Below, in pieces: positions 10,797 to 22,455 of a stretch of 64,000 nt of DNA. Source of the DNA: Thinopyrum elongatum (taxonomy: Eukaryota > Streptophyta > Magnoliopsida > Poales > Poaceae); contig CM022301.1 in the NCBI GenBank assembly GCA_011799875.1, forward strand, positions 217,120,526-217,184,525, given 5' to 3'. Numbering within the stretch: the first letter of the stretch is position 1; each line of letters starts with the position of its first letter. The notes beneath the pieces were generated by a model. It had not been told where the DNA came from. It saw nothing but the letters and a program-made list of their open reading frames with translations, and ran no database searches. The translations under genes and the position numbers were made by a program.

Positions 10797-11977
10797 AGAC
10801 ATCATCAAATCATTACAAGTACATTCACTCAAACTATCATATACTTGCTATAATTTTTATTTGCCTTCTCTTTTTCATCTCCCTCCACTTCCATAAAATC
10901 AAAAATACCAAAAATATTTTGTGTGCTATCTTTGCTTGTGGTGCCATGTGCCTTCTATTTGCTTGCATCTTAGCTTGCTAAAAATTATTAATGGATCCTC
11001 ATCCATTTGCTAATCTTTTTAAAAAATTCCAATTATGATGAACCAATTGCTAGTGAGTTGAGTGCACTTGATTATCTTTATGAAGTTTTGCTTGAAAATC
11101 GTGAATCTGGAAATTGTGATGAAGAGTTGAAAGAAGAAATTTATAAAGTGATTCATGGTAACTCTTGGAATGAAAAGCATGATTGCAATGATGTTATTAT
11201 AAATTCTATTAATGTGAATTGTGCTAATGATATGCAAAGCTACAAGCTTGGGGATGATAATTTTGTTATGCCCGCTACTTATTGCACTGATCATGATTGG
11301 GGTGATAATGCTTCTGATGATCCTGAAAATTTATTTGAGCCTCATGATGAATATGTTAGTGATAATAATGTTTACAATAATATTGAAAGTGGGTTTGGAA
11401 GAGTGTCAACTTTAGGTAACAACAATCCCACATATTCCGAGAGTGTTCAATCTTATGAATTTTTTGATAAAAGTGGGTTTGGAAAGGTCATGGCTTTAGT
11501 TGATGTTAATCCCACTATTTTGGAAAATTACAAATATTTTATACATGTGGATCATAAAGAGAATATTTTGTATGATAGCTCTATTTTTGAATTTGAATAT
11601 GATCCTATATGTAATTATTTTGAGAGGGCCAAATATGATTATAAAAATCCTCATGTCACTAAATTACCTCTCTTTGTGTTGAAACTATTAATGCTTCATT
11701 CTTCCTATTTGCATATGCTAGATATTGCTTGTCTTGATAATTTGTTTTCTTATAAAATGCCTATGCATAGGAAGTATGTTAGATTTAAATGTGTTTATCA
11801 CATGCTACATGATGCCACTACTGCAGGATGCTGCTAACGTGACACTACGATCAAAGACCCTTTGACGAAACTGTGTGCGATGCATTAATCGCAAATGGTG
11901 ATGTAAAAAACCCGTCAAAAAAGATACAAAACATTTGCGATGGCGGGTACATCAAACACGGTTCAGATTTTACTTGC

Positions 11978-12232
11978 GTGTGCGATGCTGGGCATACGGT
12001 TGATCCAGATGAACTGTTTGCGATTATACAGAATAACAGAAACGGGCAGCCACATCAATGTGTGTGCGATATACGGCATACAGATCACTTCGATGAACTG
12101 TTTGCTATTAGGGAAAGCAACAGAAACAGTCAGCCAGATCAAGGTGTGTGTGATATACTGCATACGGTTCACTCGAATGAACTGTTTTCGATTAGGGAAG
12201 AGAACGTAAACGGTTCAACTTAACAAGATGTG
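11978..12232 (+). repeat. subterminal ~83-bp tandem repeats of the CACTA
   Basis: Three copies of a GCATACGGTT...GATGAACTGTTTGCGATTA...AACAGAAAC unit. A further related copy lies at about 12890-13035 after an intervening inverted repeat. Subterminal direct and inverted repeats are typical transposase-binding regions of CACTA elements. Confidence 0.65.
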
Positions 12233-12344
12233 TGTGATACGCGGAAAACAGGCCCGAAGGTTAATTTGAGAACAAGTACACAGAGGTTAATTTGACATAC
12301 ATGACTTATAAGTTTCACAGAAATCATATCACTTTTTTTGGAAA

Positions 12345-12627
12345 ACATTTGATTGCGTTGAATGTATATAGTGCTCCGTCCTATTAGTTGAATTAACCTC
12401 GAGGTCCATGTTTTGGAAACATGTCGTAAAGTAACGGGATAGACCTTCATTCAAGCCAATCAACATGTGTTCAAAATTTTTTATCAAAAAGTAATGAGAT
12501 AGACCTTCTTCAACCCAATCAACATGTGTTCAAAAAACAAAAAATGTCAAAAATTAAAAAACAAGGACCTCGAGGTTAATTCAACTAATATGACGGATCA
12601 CTATATACATTCAACGCAATTAAATGT
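12345..12627. repeat. 63-bp inverted repeat inside the CACTA
   Basis: Arms 12345-12407 and 12565-12627 are near-perfect reverse complements (ACATTTGATTGCGTTGAATG... versus ...CATTCAACGCAATTAAATGT). The ~157-bp loop holds two direct copies of a GAGATAGACCTTC...CAACATGTGTTCAAAA segment. It could be a foldback/MITE insertion or a small-RNA-producing hairpin. Confidence 0.8.
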
Positions 12628-13074
12628 TTACAGTGACCCATCAAATCAGTTAATTTAACATCGAGGCCACTTCCCATCCGGTCACCCATCCGATGACTAC
12701 TCCAGCCTCAGCACAGTTAACTTGGGAGTTCTGTTAGATGAGCTATCGGCAGGGAAGCTGGTCCTTGCTGCTGTAGGATCCCTCTTTGCATCCTTTATTG
12801 CGCACCCGGATGACCGACTGTTGCCGCCCAATGGTCAATGCCACGTCCCCCGCGAATGTAGAAGCTTCCCTCCATTGGATGAGTGGCAAACGGTTAATCA
12901 AGAAGAACTGTTTGCGATGATGCAGAACAACAGAAACGGGCAGCCAGATGAGGGTGTGTGTGATATACGGCATACAGTTCACTAGGATGAACTGTGTGTG
13001 ATTAGGCAACACAATAGAAAAGGTTCAACTTAACAAGATGTGTGTAATACGCCGTAGAGAGCGGCCGTGTGCTA

Positions 13075-13281
13075 CTACCACCGTCTTGGTCTATTAGTCC
13101 CCTTTATATATTCCGTGCCATATTTTGACCTTAAATTTAACCAACAAAATGTTAATGCATGTTACAAAAATTATATAACTGGAAACTATGTTCAAATACG
13201 AATTCAACGATATAATCTTTGGCGACATGCATTCGTATTTTATTAGTTAAATCCTACTTATAAACCAGGACGGAGGTATAG
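13075..13281. mobile_element. Stowaway MITE (Tc1/mariner-type)
   Basis: The ends CTACCACCGTC and GACGGAGGTATAG match the Stowaway CTCCCTCCGTC consensus and are flanked by TA (13073-13074, 13282-13283). The ~207-bp AT-rich interior has the usual Stowaway text (GGTCTATTAGTCCCC near the start). It is nested in the CACTA element. Confidence 0.85.
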
Positions 13282-13667
13282 TAGGTAATTAAATCACAAA
13301 CATTTTTTTTATTAACCGTATGTGTACGTGTCCTTTCATCCTCCTCTCAAACGTCTTGTCACCCCGCTGCGTTGAAGGGAGGTACAAATCCTGCTTGCCA
13401 AATTTTCTCTTAGCTTAGCGCCGAAGTCTCGCTTTGCATACCTTATTCAATCTGAACCGTTTGCGTTGAAGAGATGCACAAATCCTGCGCGGCGAATTTT
13501 CCCTTGGCTTACCATAGCTCTCACTTTGCATACAGGTGTTCTATCTAAAACGTTTGCGATGAAGAGCTGCACAAATCCTGCTCGGCACATTTTCCCTTGG
13601 CTTACTGGGGAAGCTGTCGGTTTACATACGGGTGTTCTATCTAAAATGTTTGCGATGTTAGAGTGAC

Positions 13668-16165
13668 AGCTATTTGTTTCAAAATACCTTTGTTGGTTGT
13701 TATTCGAGTGCGCCTTCTCTCAAAATGGACACAAAAAATACCACAGCATGTCGGGTGCCATTCCATGATAGCATGCCAAGTTTCATGAATTTCAGACGAG
13801 TTTTGGATTTACTAAAATTTAAAAACAAAGTATCTCAATGTTTTGCCAGCAATCAATAGTGCCCTGGTGTTTGAAATTCATTCCCATTTCTTGCATGGGA
13901 CCTAAGCATGCACCCAAGGACACATATTTGATTTTTCAACCAATTTATATGCACTGGAGCATGTGCATGTAGTTCAAATTTGAATTATGCACATAAAATG
14001 CCTAGAAAACCTAGTTAATGTATAAAAATGTCCAAACGAACCCTGAAAAATTCCAAAATTTAACACAACACTCCTGTTGTTCTATGTTGACACTAAATTT
14101 TTTTTGAAAGCAATAAGAGGCAACGGATATCGTTTCGTCCAGAAAGGTGAAACGTTCCCTACCGAAACCATCAGGCTTGTTGTGAGAAGCTCTGGTTTGT
14201 GAGAAGCTTATACCCAAACCTGCCCCAAATGGGACAAAAATTTTACCACGGCATGTTGATGCCGCTCCATGATAGCATGCCAAGTTTCATGAATTTTAGA
14301 CGAGTTTTGGATTTACTAGAATTTAAAAACCAGGTATCTCAATGTTTGCGGCCGAGTGACGGTGGCAGGGTGTTTGACATTCATTCCCATTTCTTGCATG
14401 GGACCTAAGCATGCAACCAAGGACACAGATTTGAATTTTCAACCAATTTATATGCATTAGAGCATGTGCCTGTAGTTCAAATTTGAATTATGCACATAAA
14501 TGCATTGAAAACTCAATTAATGTATAAAAATGTCCAAACGAACCCCGAAAAATCCCAAAATTGCACACAACACTCCTGTTGTTCTATGTTGACACTAGAG
14601 AAAAAATTGAAATCAATAAGAGGCAACGGATATCATTTCGTCTAGAAAGGTGAAACGTTCCCTACCGAAACCATCAGGCTTGTTGTGAGAAGCTCTGGTT
14701 TGTGAGAAGCTTATACCCAAACCTGCCCCAAATGGGACAAAAAAATTACCACGGCATGTTGATGACGCTCCATGATAGCATGCCAAGTTTCATGAATTTC
14801 AGAAGAGTTTTGGATTTACTAGAATTTAAAAACCAGATATCTCAATGTTTGTGGCCAAGTGACAGTGGCAGGGTGTTTGACATTCATTCCCATTTCTTGC
14901 ATGGGACCTAAGCATGCAACCAAGGACACATATTTGAATTTTCAACCAATTTATATGCATTAGAGCATGTGCCTGTAGTTCAAATTTGAATTATGCACAT
15001 AAATGCATTGAAAACTCAATTAATGTACAAAAATGTCCAAACGAACCCCCAAAAATCCCAAAAATTCACGCAACACTCCTGTTGTTCTATGTTGACACTA
15101 GAGAAAAAATTGAAATCAAGAAGAGGCAACGAATATCGTTTCGTCCAGAAAGGTGAAACGTTCCCTACCGAAACCATCAGGCTTGTTGTGAGAAGCTCTG
15201 GTTTGTGAGAAGCTTATACCCAAACCTGCCCCAAATGGGACAAAAAAATTACCACAGCATGTTGATGCCGCTCCATGATAGCATGCCAAGTTTCATGAAT
15301 TTCAGACGAGTTTTAGATTTACTAGAATTTAAAAACCAGGTATCTCAATGTTTGCGGCCTAGTGACGGTGGCAGGGTGTTTGACATTCATTCCCATTTCT
15401 TGCATGGGACCTAAGCATGCAACCAAGGACACATATTTGAATTTTCTACCAATTTATATGCATTAGAGCATGTGCCTGTAGTTCAAATTTGAATTATGCA
15501 CATAAATGCATTGAAAACTCAATTAATGTATAAAAATGTCCAAATGAACCCCAAAAAATCCCAAAAATTTACACAACACTCCTGTTGTTCTATGTTGACA
15601 CTAGAGAAAAAAATTGAAATCAAGAAGAGGCAACGGATATCGTTTCGTCTAGAAAGGTGAAACGTTCCCTACCGAAACCATCAGGCTTGTTGTGAGAAGC
15701 TCTAGTTTGTGAGAAGCTTATACCCAAACCTGCCCCAAATGAGATAAAAAAATTACCACGATATGTTGATGCCGCTCCATGATAGCATGCCAAGTTTCAT
15801 GAATTTCAGGCGAGTTTTGGATTTACTAGAATTTAAAAACCAGGTATCTCAATGTTTGCGGCCGAGTGACGGTGGCAGGATGTTTGACATTCATTCCCAT
15901 TTCTTGCATGGGACCTAAGCATGCAACCAAGGACACATATTTGAATTTTCAACCAATTTATATGCATTAGAGCATGTGCCTGTAGTTCAAATTTGAATTA
16001 TGCACATAAATGCATTGAAAACTCAATTAATGTATAAAAATGTCCAAACGAACCATGAAAAATCCCTAAATTTCACACAACACTCCTGTTTTTCTATGTT
16101 GACACTAGAGAAAAAATTGAAATCAAGAAGAGGCAATGGATATCGTTTCGTCCAGAAAGGTGCAT
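13668..16165. repeat. 503-bp tandem array, five copies
   Basis: The GATAGCATGCCAAGTTTCATG word recurs at about 13767, 14270, 14773, 15276 and 15780. Copies 2-5 are highly similar; the first is diverged and the last ends at about 16165. Each copy carries the same 69-codon open frame (14199, 14702, 15205), which follows from the repeat and is not evidence for a gene. Confidence 0.9.
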
Positions 16166-16575
16166 CGGCTACAGTCCACAGCCGGATGACCACTGTAACC
16201 AGGGAAATTCGAACCAAAAATTTTGACGTTCAAACTCATCACACACGGGTTAAGCTATCTGAATCGTTTGTGATGTTCACATATCGTACACTGTTCTGAA
16301 TAAGGGACCGTGTCTGATGACACTTTGTGCGCCAATTTTTTCGCTGAACCGATTCAAAATTTTCGGCTTCCGCGGAAATATCAACCTCCCCGCCCTCCCC
16401 CTTACCAAAAGCCACATTTCCCCTGTTTCTGCCTTCCTTTCCAAGTTGAAACCTTCACTCCTTGCTTACAGCGCCGCCTCCTCGCCGGCGACCCTCCTTC
16501 ATGCTGCTCGGCCTCATCTATCCAGGCAGGTAATCCACACCCGACCCCCATCCTCCTCCTCCTTCCACATCCCAC

Positions 16576-17070
16576 ATGCCCCGATCGCCGGCGCGACACC
16601 TTCCACCCAAATCACCGACCCCTCCACCAAATAAGCGCCGCCCTAAGCCATGGTGCACGCAGTATAGCCAGGAGCTCAAGGAGCATTTGGCAGCGGAGAA
16701 GAAAATCACGGCATCACGCGAGGATGAGGTCGCGATGGCTGCCATTCGTGCCGACCCCCAGATCTTGGAGGAGCACCTCGCCGTCGAGGCCACTGTCGAA
16801 GCCTCGCGCGCCGACGCCACGACGCGGTTGGCTGCTTTAAACGACAGCTTGTGGCATTTTCTCGAGGCCACCCTCGGTGCCTTCGACGAAGACTACGAGG
16901 TGTTTTCTCAGTGTGCATGTGCTTACCTCAACTCGAGAGCCAGCAGGTTGGTGCCCGGAGCGGCTCAGGCAACTCACGACTATGACGAGGGCACCCATGA
17001 TGCGGAGGCCTCGCCCTCTTCCATGTCCAAGGAGCCAATCGTCATCGATATCTCCGACAATGAGGAGTAG
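16576..17070 (+). CDS. 164-aa acidic hypothetical protein carried by the CACTA
   Basis: An uninterrupted, GC-rich ORF that contrasts with the AT-rich DNA around it. A Pro/Arg/Lys-rich start (residues 1-26) leads to a helical Glu/Ala-rich middle (about 30-115, with repeated HLA.E and ASRAD/ASRED words). The acidic tail ends SKEPIVIDISDNEE. The tail's hydrophobic IVIDI core followed by S-D-x-E-E fits the consensus of a SUMO-interacting motif. Pyrimidine-rich leader sequence at 16380-16570 and the GC content suggest a captured host exon. Its stop codon argues against splicing to the B3-like exons 1 kb downstream, though both could be pieces of one captured locus. No family was recognised. Confidence 0.5.
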   Translation: MPRSPARHLPPKSPTPPPNKRRPKPWCTQYSQELKEHLAAEKKITASREDEVAMAAIRADPQILEEHLAVEATVEASRADATTRLAALNDSLWHFLEATLGAFDEDYEVFSQCACAYLNSRASRLVPGAAQATHDYDEGTHDAEASPSSMSKEPIVIDISDNEE

Positions 17071-17204
17071 CTTGTCTTATTAGCTCACTATAAGGACCCA
17101 TGTTCATTTTGCTAGCTACTGCCTTTCCTTAACAAATTCTAGTGAATTATGCTATCTACTTTTACCATGCAATTTGTTACTCTAGTGTATATGTTCTATA
17201 TGTC

Positions 17205-17925
17205 GTGCAATGTGGTGCTCACTTATTAACTGTTTGGTTAATTAGTTGTCGTGTTCAGTTAACTGTTTGGTTCAATTCTGCAAATGTGATGTTCAATTCT
17301 TCAGGGTGCAATTTTGTATTGTCTTCCATGTGAGAAATAAATCGAATTTTTCTTTACAAAATACATGAGAAACAAATACAATTGCTATATTTCCAAGTTG
17401 TCAAGCATGCTTGGTTTGGATAAATGTCTGATCTTCTAGTATGTTATACATTGTGCAATGTGGTGCTCAGTTAACGTTTGGTTCATTTGTTGTGGTGTTT
17501 AGTTAACTGTTTGGTTCAATTCTGCAATGCGATGTTCAATTGTTGTGGGTGCATTCTGTTATTGTATACCATGTGAGAAATAAATCGAATTTGCCTGTAC
17601 TAAATACATGAGAAACAAATACAATTGCTATATTTCCAAGTTGTTAAGCATGCTTGGTTTGGTTAACTGTCTGATCTTCTATTAGGAGCATGTTATATTG
17701 TGCAATGTGGTGCTCAGTTAATGTTTGGTTCATTTGTTGTGGTGTTTAGTTAACTTCTTGGTTCAATTCTACAATGCGATGTCTAATTGTCGTGGGTAGA
17801 ATTTTGTATTGTTGTGCATGTGAGAAATAATCGAATTTGGCTACACTTAATACATGAGAAACATATACAATTGCTATATTTCCTAGTTCTTAATCATGCT
17901 TGGTTTGGATAAATGGGTTTTCCAT
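17205..17925. repeat. ~248-bp tandem repeat, three copies
   Basis: The GTGCAATGTGGTGCTCA word starts copies at 17205, 17453 and 17700. The units share TTTGGTTCAATTCTGCAA and GAGAAACAAATACAATTGC and are AT-rich. They lie between the two CACTA cargo units and contain no gene. Confidence 0.8.
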
Positions 17926-18048
17926 GTGGCTTGAATTAATCTGATGAATCTGCAATGTGCTTATTTTTCATCAACATATTTTACTAATAGCATGCGAACC
18001 CTCACTTAACCTGATCACTAACTACCTTATATGTGTTGCAGGGAAACA

Positions 18049-18696
18049 ATGGGAAGCACTGAGGTTTACAATCGAGGTTTGCACATGCATGGTCCTTTGT
18101 CTAATAGCACATTATTGTGCAATTGCAGGAACCATTCTAATATTTAGGTTTTTAACAATTTGGTCTTGCACATGTAGGTCCTGCTGTCAGAGGTTTTGAC
18201 CCACTGTTCGACCCTTTTTACATATGGGGAAATGAGTTATCCATGAATATCAATCAAGTCAAGAAACTCAGAAAGATTGTTAGGATAAAGAAATTAGCGA
18301 CAAAAAACAACAAGATCTTTGTCTGCACAATGAAGAAGACATCAGTTCACTACAGGATGGTACTAACTATTATGCCTTGCCTTTTTTATTCCTTTGCCCC
18401 ATTTCCAATATAGAGAAGATATTTATGCACATCCTTGTTTTCAGGCCTTTCCAAAGCAGTTCACTGATGATTACCTCTCAAACCACCTGTATGGTCAGGA
18501 GGCGAGGAAGGTATTCATACAACACCCACGGTTCAATATTGAAGTGTTCCTGAAGAGGACGAAGGATGGACGGTCAATCATCCACAAGCACTGGCCTAAA
18601 GTTGCAAAGACCTTCAACATCAATGAAGACTCAATATTCGCCTTCTGCTTCAGCAGTTTTCCAGATGAGATACATCTGTCTATGTACCGTCTATGA
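18049..18696 (+). CDS. B3-domain-like protein, spliced, carried by the CACTA
   Basis: Three exons join in frame: 18049-18076, 18178-18359 and 18445-18696, with GT-AG introns of 101 and 85 bp. The product is about 153 residues. The last two exons read as one plant B3-like DNA-binding fold: KIFVCTMKKTSVHYRM, then FPKQFTDDYLS, a stretch ending IEVFLKRTKDGRSIIHKHWPK, then a FNINEDSIFAFCF segment. This matches the strand, FPxxF, GRxxxxxxW and DxxxF layout of REM-type B3 domains. The first exon is short, and its ATG follows a possible acceptor (TTGCAG at 18036-18041), so a further upstream exon is possible. The frame is clean to a TGA at the end. As CACTA cargo it is either a captured host gene or an element-encoded protein. 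Confidence 0.55.
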
Positions 18697-18699
18697 TGC

Positions 18700-19565
18700 T
18701 AATTTCGAAAGGTTATAGATGTTGCATGTAAAACTTGGTGCTGGTGCAGTTGTGTAATGGGGTAGCTGAGTGCTGAAGCTATATGATGTTGTACTCTGAT
18801 GTATTTCAATTATGAAAATGAAATATATTGTGTGCTTAATATGAAATGTCAATTAGATTAATAAATGGATTATTAATAATAGGATAATTAGCCTGCTAAT
18901 TGGGTTTTTCTATTGCAAACGGTTATTGAGAAAACACCATGGGCGATGACCTCAGGCAACGTACACAGTTTCTAGGAATAAATCGTGTTGGATTAATGAA
19001 CAATCACATACGACATCCTCTTGAAAACTGTTTGCGTTAGGCCACCTGGCGCAAATGTTTACCACATAAAAACTGTGTGTGATGGACAGCCTTTGCCACA
19101 CAGTTTCTTCTATGCACCATGTGTGATGCATTCAAAAATGCAAACGATAAAATTGTTAATACCGTGTGCAATGGAAACGCTATCACAAACGATTTAACGG
19201 GGAAAATTGTGTGTGATGTACCTGCGAACAGGAACGTTTTCCTTAGAGCGACTGTGTGGGATGTATAAACGAACGGAAATGTTTAGCGGGGACTGACTAT
19301 GTGGGATGAACTTACGACCGGAAGCGATTTCGCCTGTATAATTGAATTTTTTTAGCACTACTATACGTATAACTGTATTTGATCACTCGCCGGTCGCACA
19401 CGACCTCATTTTGCCGAGCGTGTGTGCCAGGAGGGCATATCCCCGACGGTTTCTGGGTCGTGTGGGAAGGAGCCCCCTATCGCAGTCACTCACTAGGCGA
19501 CGGTTCCAAATGCCGTCACGGAAAGGGGTTAAAAACCGTTTGTATAGCACCTCGCTGTACTAGTG
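18700..19565. other. CACTA 3' subterminal region
   Basis: Non-coding, with repeated ACTGTGTGTGATG/GTGTGATG and AAACGGTT words leading to the 3' terminal inverted repeat. ORFs overlapping the terminus (19342-19612) cross the element boundary and are chance. Confidence 0.6.
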
Positions 19566-19602
19566 TGCTCTCTTTGTGTTTCAATTATTATCTTTCATGT
19601 GA

Positions 19603-22455
19603 GCATCAATGAAATCTCAAGCCTATCTTAATGGCTATAAAGAAAGAGCTTGTTGGGAGGCAACCCAATAGTTATCTTACATTTTTTGCCTTTTCTTTTT
19701 GTTTTTGTGTGTCGACACAATTATTGCTACTGTTATGATTGTGTTTTTATGTTTTAATTAGTGTTTGTGCCAAGTAAAGCCTTTGGGATGATTTGGTTGA
19801 TAGTTGACTTGATTCTGTGAAAAATCAGAAACTTTTACACCCAGTGCTAGAATAATTATAATTCACTGGAACGTGATAAAATTATGAAATTTTTACACAT
19901 GATTGATATACAAATTTCCCATGTTGTCCTAATTTTTCAGATGTTTTGGAGTTAAGGAAGTATAGTTTTTTGTTCAGATCATTACAGACTGATCTGTTTT
20001 AGACAGATTCTGTTTTTATTGCATAGTTTACTTTTTTTAATGATGCTATGGATTATATCGGGGGGTATAAGTCATGGAGAAGTTAGAGTATAGTAGGTAT
20101 TATGCAATAATAAATTATGAATGAGTTTACAAAAATACCTAAAGTTTATGGTTTGTCTATTATACTAACGGATCTCACGACGTTTCTGTTGAGTTTTGTG
20201 TGCTGAAGTTTTCAAGTTCTGGGTGAGATCACGATGGATGAAGGAATAAGGAACAACAAGACCCTAAGCTTGGAGATTCCCAAGGCACCCCAAGGTAATA
20301 TTTAAGGAAGACCCAAGAATCTAAGCTTGGGGATGCCCCGAATGGCATCCCCTCTTTCATCTACAATCTATCGGTATGTTACTTGGAGCTACATTTTTAT
20401 TCATCACATGGTATGAGTTTTGCTTGGAGCGTCTTGTGCCATAGTTTTTGCTTTGTTTGCTTTTAGTTTGGCACAATCATTGTTTGCTGGACACACCTTT
20501 TGAGAGGGACACACATTTATTGTGATTTGTTAGAATACTCTATGTGCTTCACTTATATCTTTTAAGCTAGGCAGTTGCTCTAGTGCTTCACTTATATCTT
20601 TTAGAGCACGACGGTGGTTATATTTTATAGAAATGATTGCACTCGCATGCTTCACTTAAATATTTTTGAGAGTCTATGAATAGTAAGTGGTAAAGTGCAC
20701 GTGTTATAGGAGTAGTCCAAGAAGGATAGGTATTCAAGGGGGATATAATAAAAACTTTCATGTAGATCACAAAATATGAGACACATGGTTTAATGATATT
20801 GATGTCGTAATATGAATGGATATTGGTTCATGATAATTGGTTAGTGGAAATATCGGTATTAAAGCTTGTATTCACTTCTCATCTAAGTGTTGGTCATGGC
20901 ATGGTGGGGAGGTTTGAGCATTTCTATTTCTGATTGAAATCCTTGAGTGTTGTTCTAATCGGATGCGCGTGATGGTTAACTCCTACCAACCAATTCCCTA
21001 GGGGCATGCGAGTAGTACTTTGCTTCAAGGGCTAATAGGCTTTCACAATAAGTATGTGAGTTCTTTACGACAAATGTGATTCCATGGATTATACGCATTC
21101 CTACCTTTCTGCAATTTGCTAGACTCTTCAGTACCGAGCATTGCCCTTTCTCACCTCAAGAGTTGGTGCAAACTTTGCCGGTGCATCCAAACCCTGTGGT
21201 ATGATACGCTCTATCACACATAAGCCTCCTTATATCTTCCTCAAAACAGCCTCCATACCTACCTATTATGGCATTTCCATAGCCATTCCGAGATATATTG
21301 CCATGCAACTTCCACCGTTCCATCACATGACTTGTGTGTTCATTATCATATTACTTTGCACGATAATATAGAGGTGGCATGATATTTGTGGCACAGCCAC
21401 CGTTCATCATTATTATACATGTTAAGCTAGATCATTACACATACTGGTACACTTCCATAGGCATTCATATAGAGTCATATTGTTTATGTTATCAAGTTGT
21501 AACATCGAGTTGTGAGTAAATAAAAGTGTTGATCATCATTATTAGAGCATTGTTGAAGTGAGGAAAGGATGATGGAGACTATGTTTCCCCGACAAGTAGG
21601 GATGAGACTTCAGACAAAAAATAAGAAAAAAAGAGAAAGAAAAAAAGAGAAAAAAAGAAAGAAAATGAAGAAAATGAGAGAAAAGAGAGAACGGGCAATG
21701 TTACTATCCTTTTTCCACACTTGTGCTTCAAAGTAGCACCATGTTCTTCATATAGAGAGTCTCCTGAGTTATCACTTTCATATACTAGTGGGAATTTTTC
21801 ATTATAGAACTTGGCTTATATATTTCGATGATGGGCTTCCTCAAATGCCCGAGGTCTTCATGAGCAAGCGAGTTGGATGAACACCCACTTAGTTTTTTTG
21901 AGCTTTCATACACTTATAGCTCTTAGTGCATCCGTTGCATGTCAATCCCTACTATTCGCATTGACATCGATTGATGGGCCTCTCCATTGCATGTTGATTA
22001 GTCGCGTTGATGCGAGACTTTCTTCATTTTTTGACTTCCCTTATTGATCTCTATCACCGTATTCTATTCCACGTATAGTGCTATATCCATGGCTCACGCT
22101 CATGTATTGCGTGGGGTTGAAGATGCTAAAGTGCGTTAGAAGTATCATCCAATTGCCTAATTTGACATCGGGGTGCTCATGATTTATATTTATGCGGTGA
22201 AGGCGGATCCATGCCATGCTAACATGATAAAATAAGTAGGGATAACATTCGTTAAGGATCGTATATTTTGAAAAAGAAATGATTATGCTTCTTATATTCA
22301 TGGATATTTGTGTTCATATTTTTACTTCATCGTTTCTCAATAATTATACCGGAAAGAGATTATATGATACACATGTTAGGTAGCATTTCACATCAAAATT
22401 TCTATTTTTATCATTTACCTACTCGAGGATGAGCAGGAACTAAGATTGCGGATGC
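19603..22455 (+). other. non-coding 3' internal region of the LARD element
   Basis: No pol domain is found. Notable points are an AAGCTTGGGGATGCCC-type word twice (near 20267 and 20325), a short duplicated CTTCACTTATATCTTTTA segment (20540-20610), and an ~80-base purine-only tract (21614-21692). The usual polypurine tract position before the 3' LTR (22441-22455) is degenerate. Confidence 0.6.

Larger units (their letters stand above)
11816..19565 (+). mobile_element. CACTA (En/Spm-type) DNA transposon, 7.75 kb
   Basis: The ends are CACTACTGCAGGATGCTGC (11816) and, reversed from 19565, CACTAGTACAGCGAGGTGC: CACTA termini with matching terminal inverted repeats. The 3-bp TSD TGC flanks both sides (11813-11815, 19566-19568), and excision restores an open frame in the host element. 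Subterminal ACTGTGTGYGATG and TTTGCGAT words recur near both ends (11868-12230, 12880-13050, 18965-19330). No transposase is visible, so it is non-autonomous. It carries two gene-like cargo units (16576-17070 and 18049-18696), tandem arrays and a Stowaway insertion. Confidence 0.88.
10991..19602 (+). pseudogene. LARD internal ORF of unknown function, interrupted by CACTA
   Basis: A likely start ATG at 10991 is followed by a one-base frame break in the TTTTTAAAAAA tract (about 11017-11026). The frame is then open from 11007 to the insertion point at 11815. The protein is acidic and Asp/Asn/Tyr-rich, with two copies of a GFG(R/K)V motif (near 11393 and 11478). Its C-terminal part is hydrophobic and Cys/His-containing (SYLHMLDIACLDNLFSY). 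Removing the CACTA and one TSD joins 11815 to 19569, and the frame continues 10 codons to a TGA at 19600-19602. I recognise no domain; ORFs of this kind recur in pol-less Triticeae LTR elements. Confidence 0.6.

Noticed and set aside
14199..15414. Three near-identical 69-codon ORFs as a gene family
   Set aside because: They are the same frame in each copy of a 503-bp tandem repeat, with no domain or codon bias.
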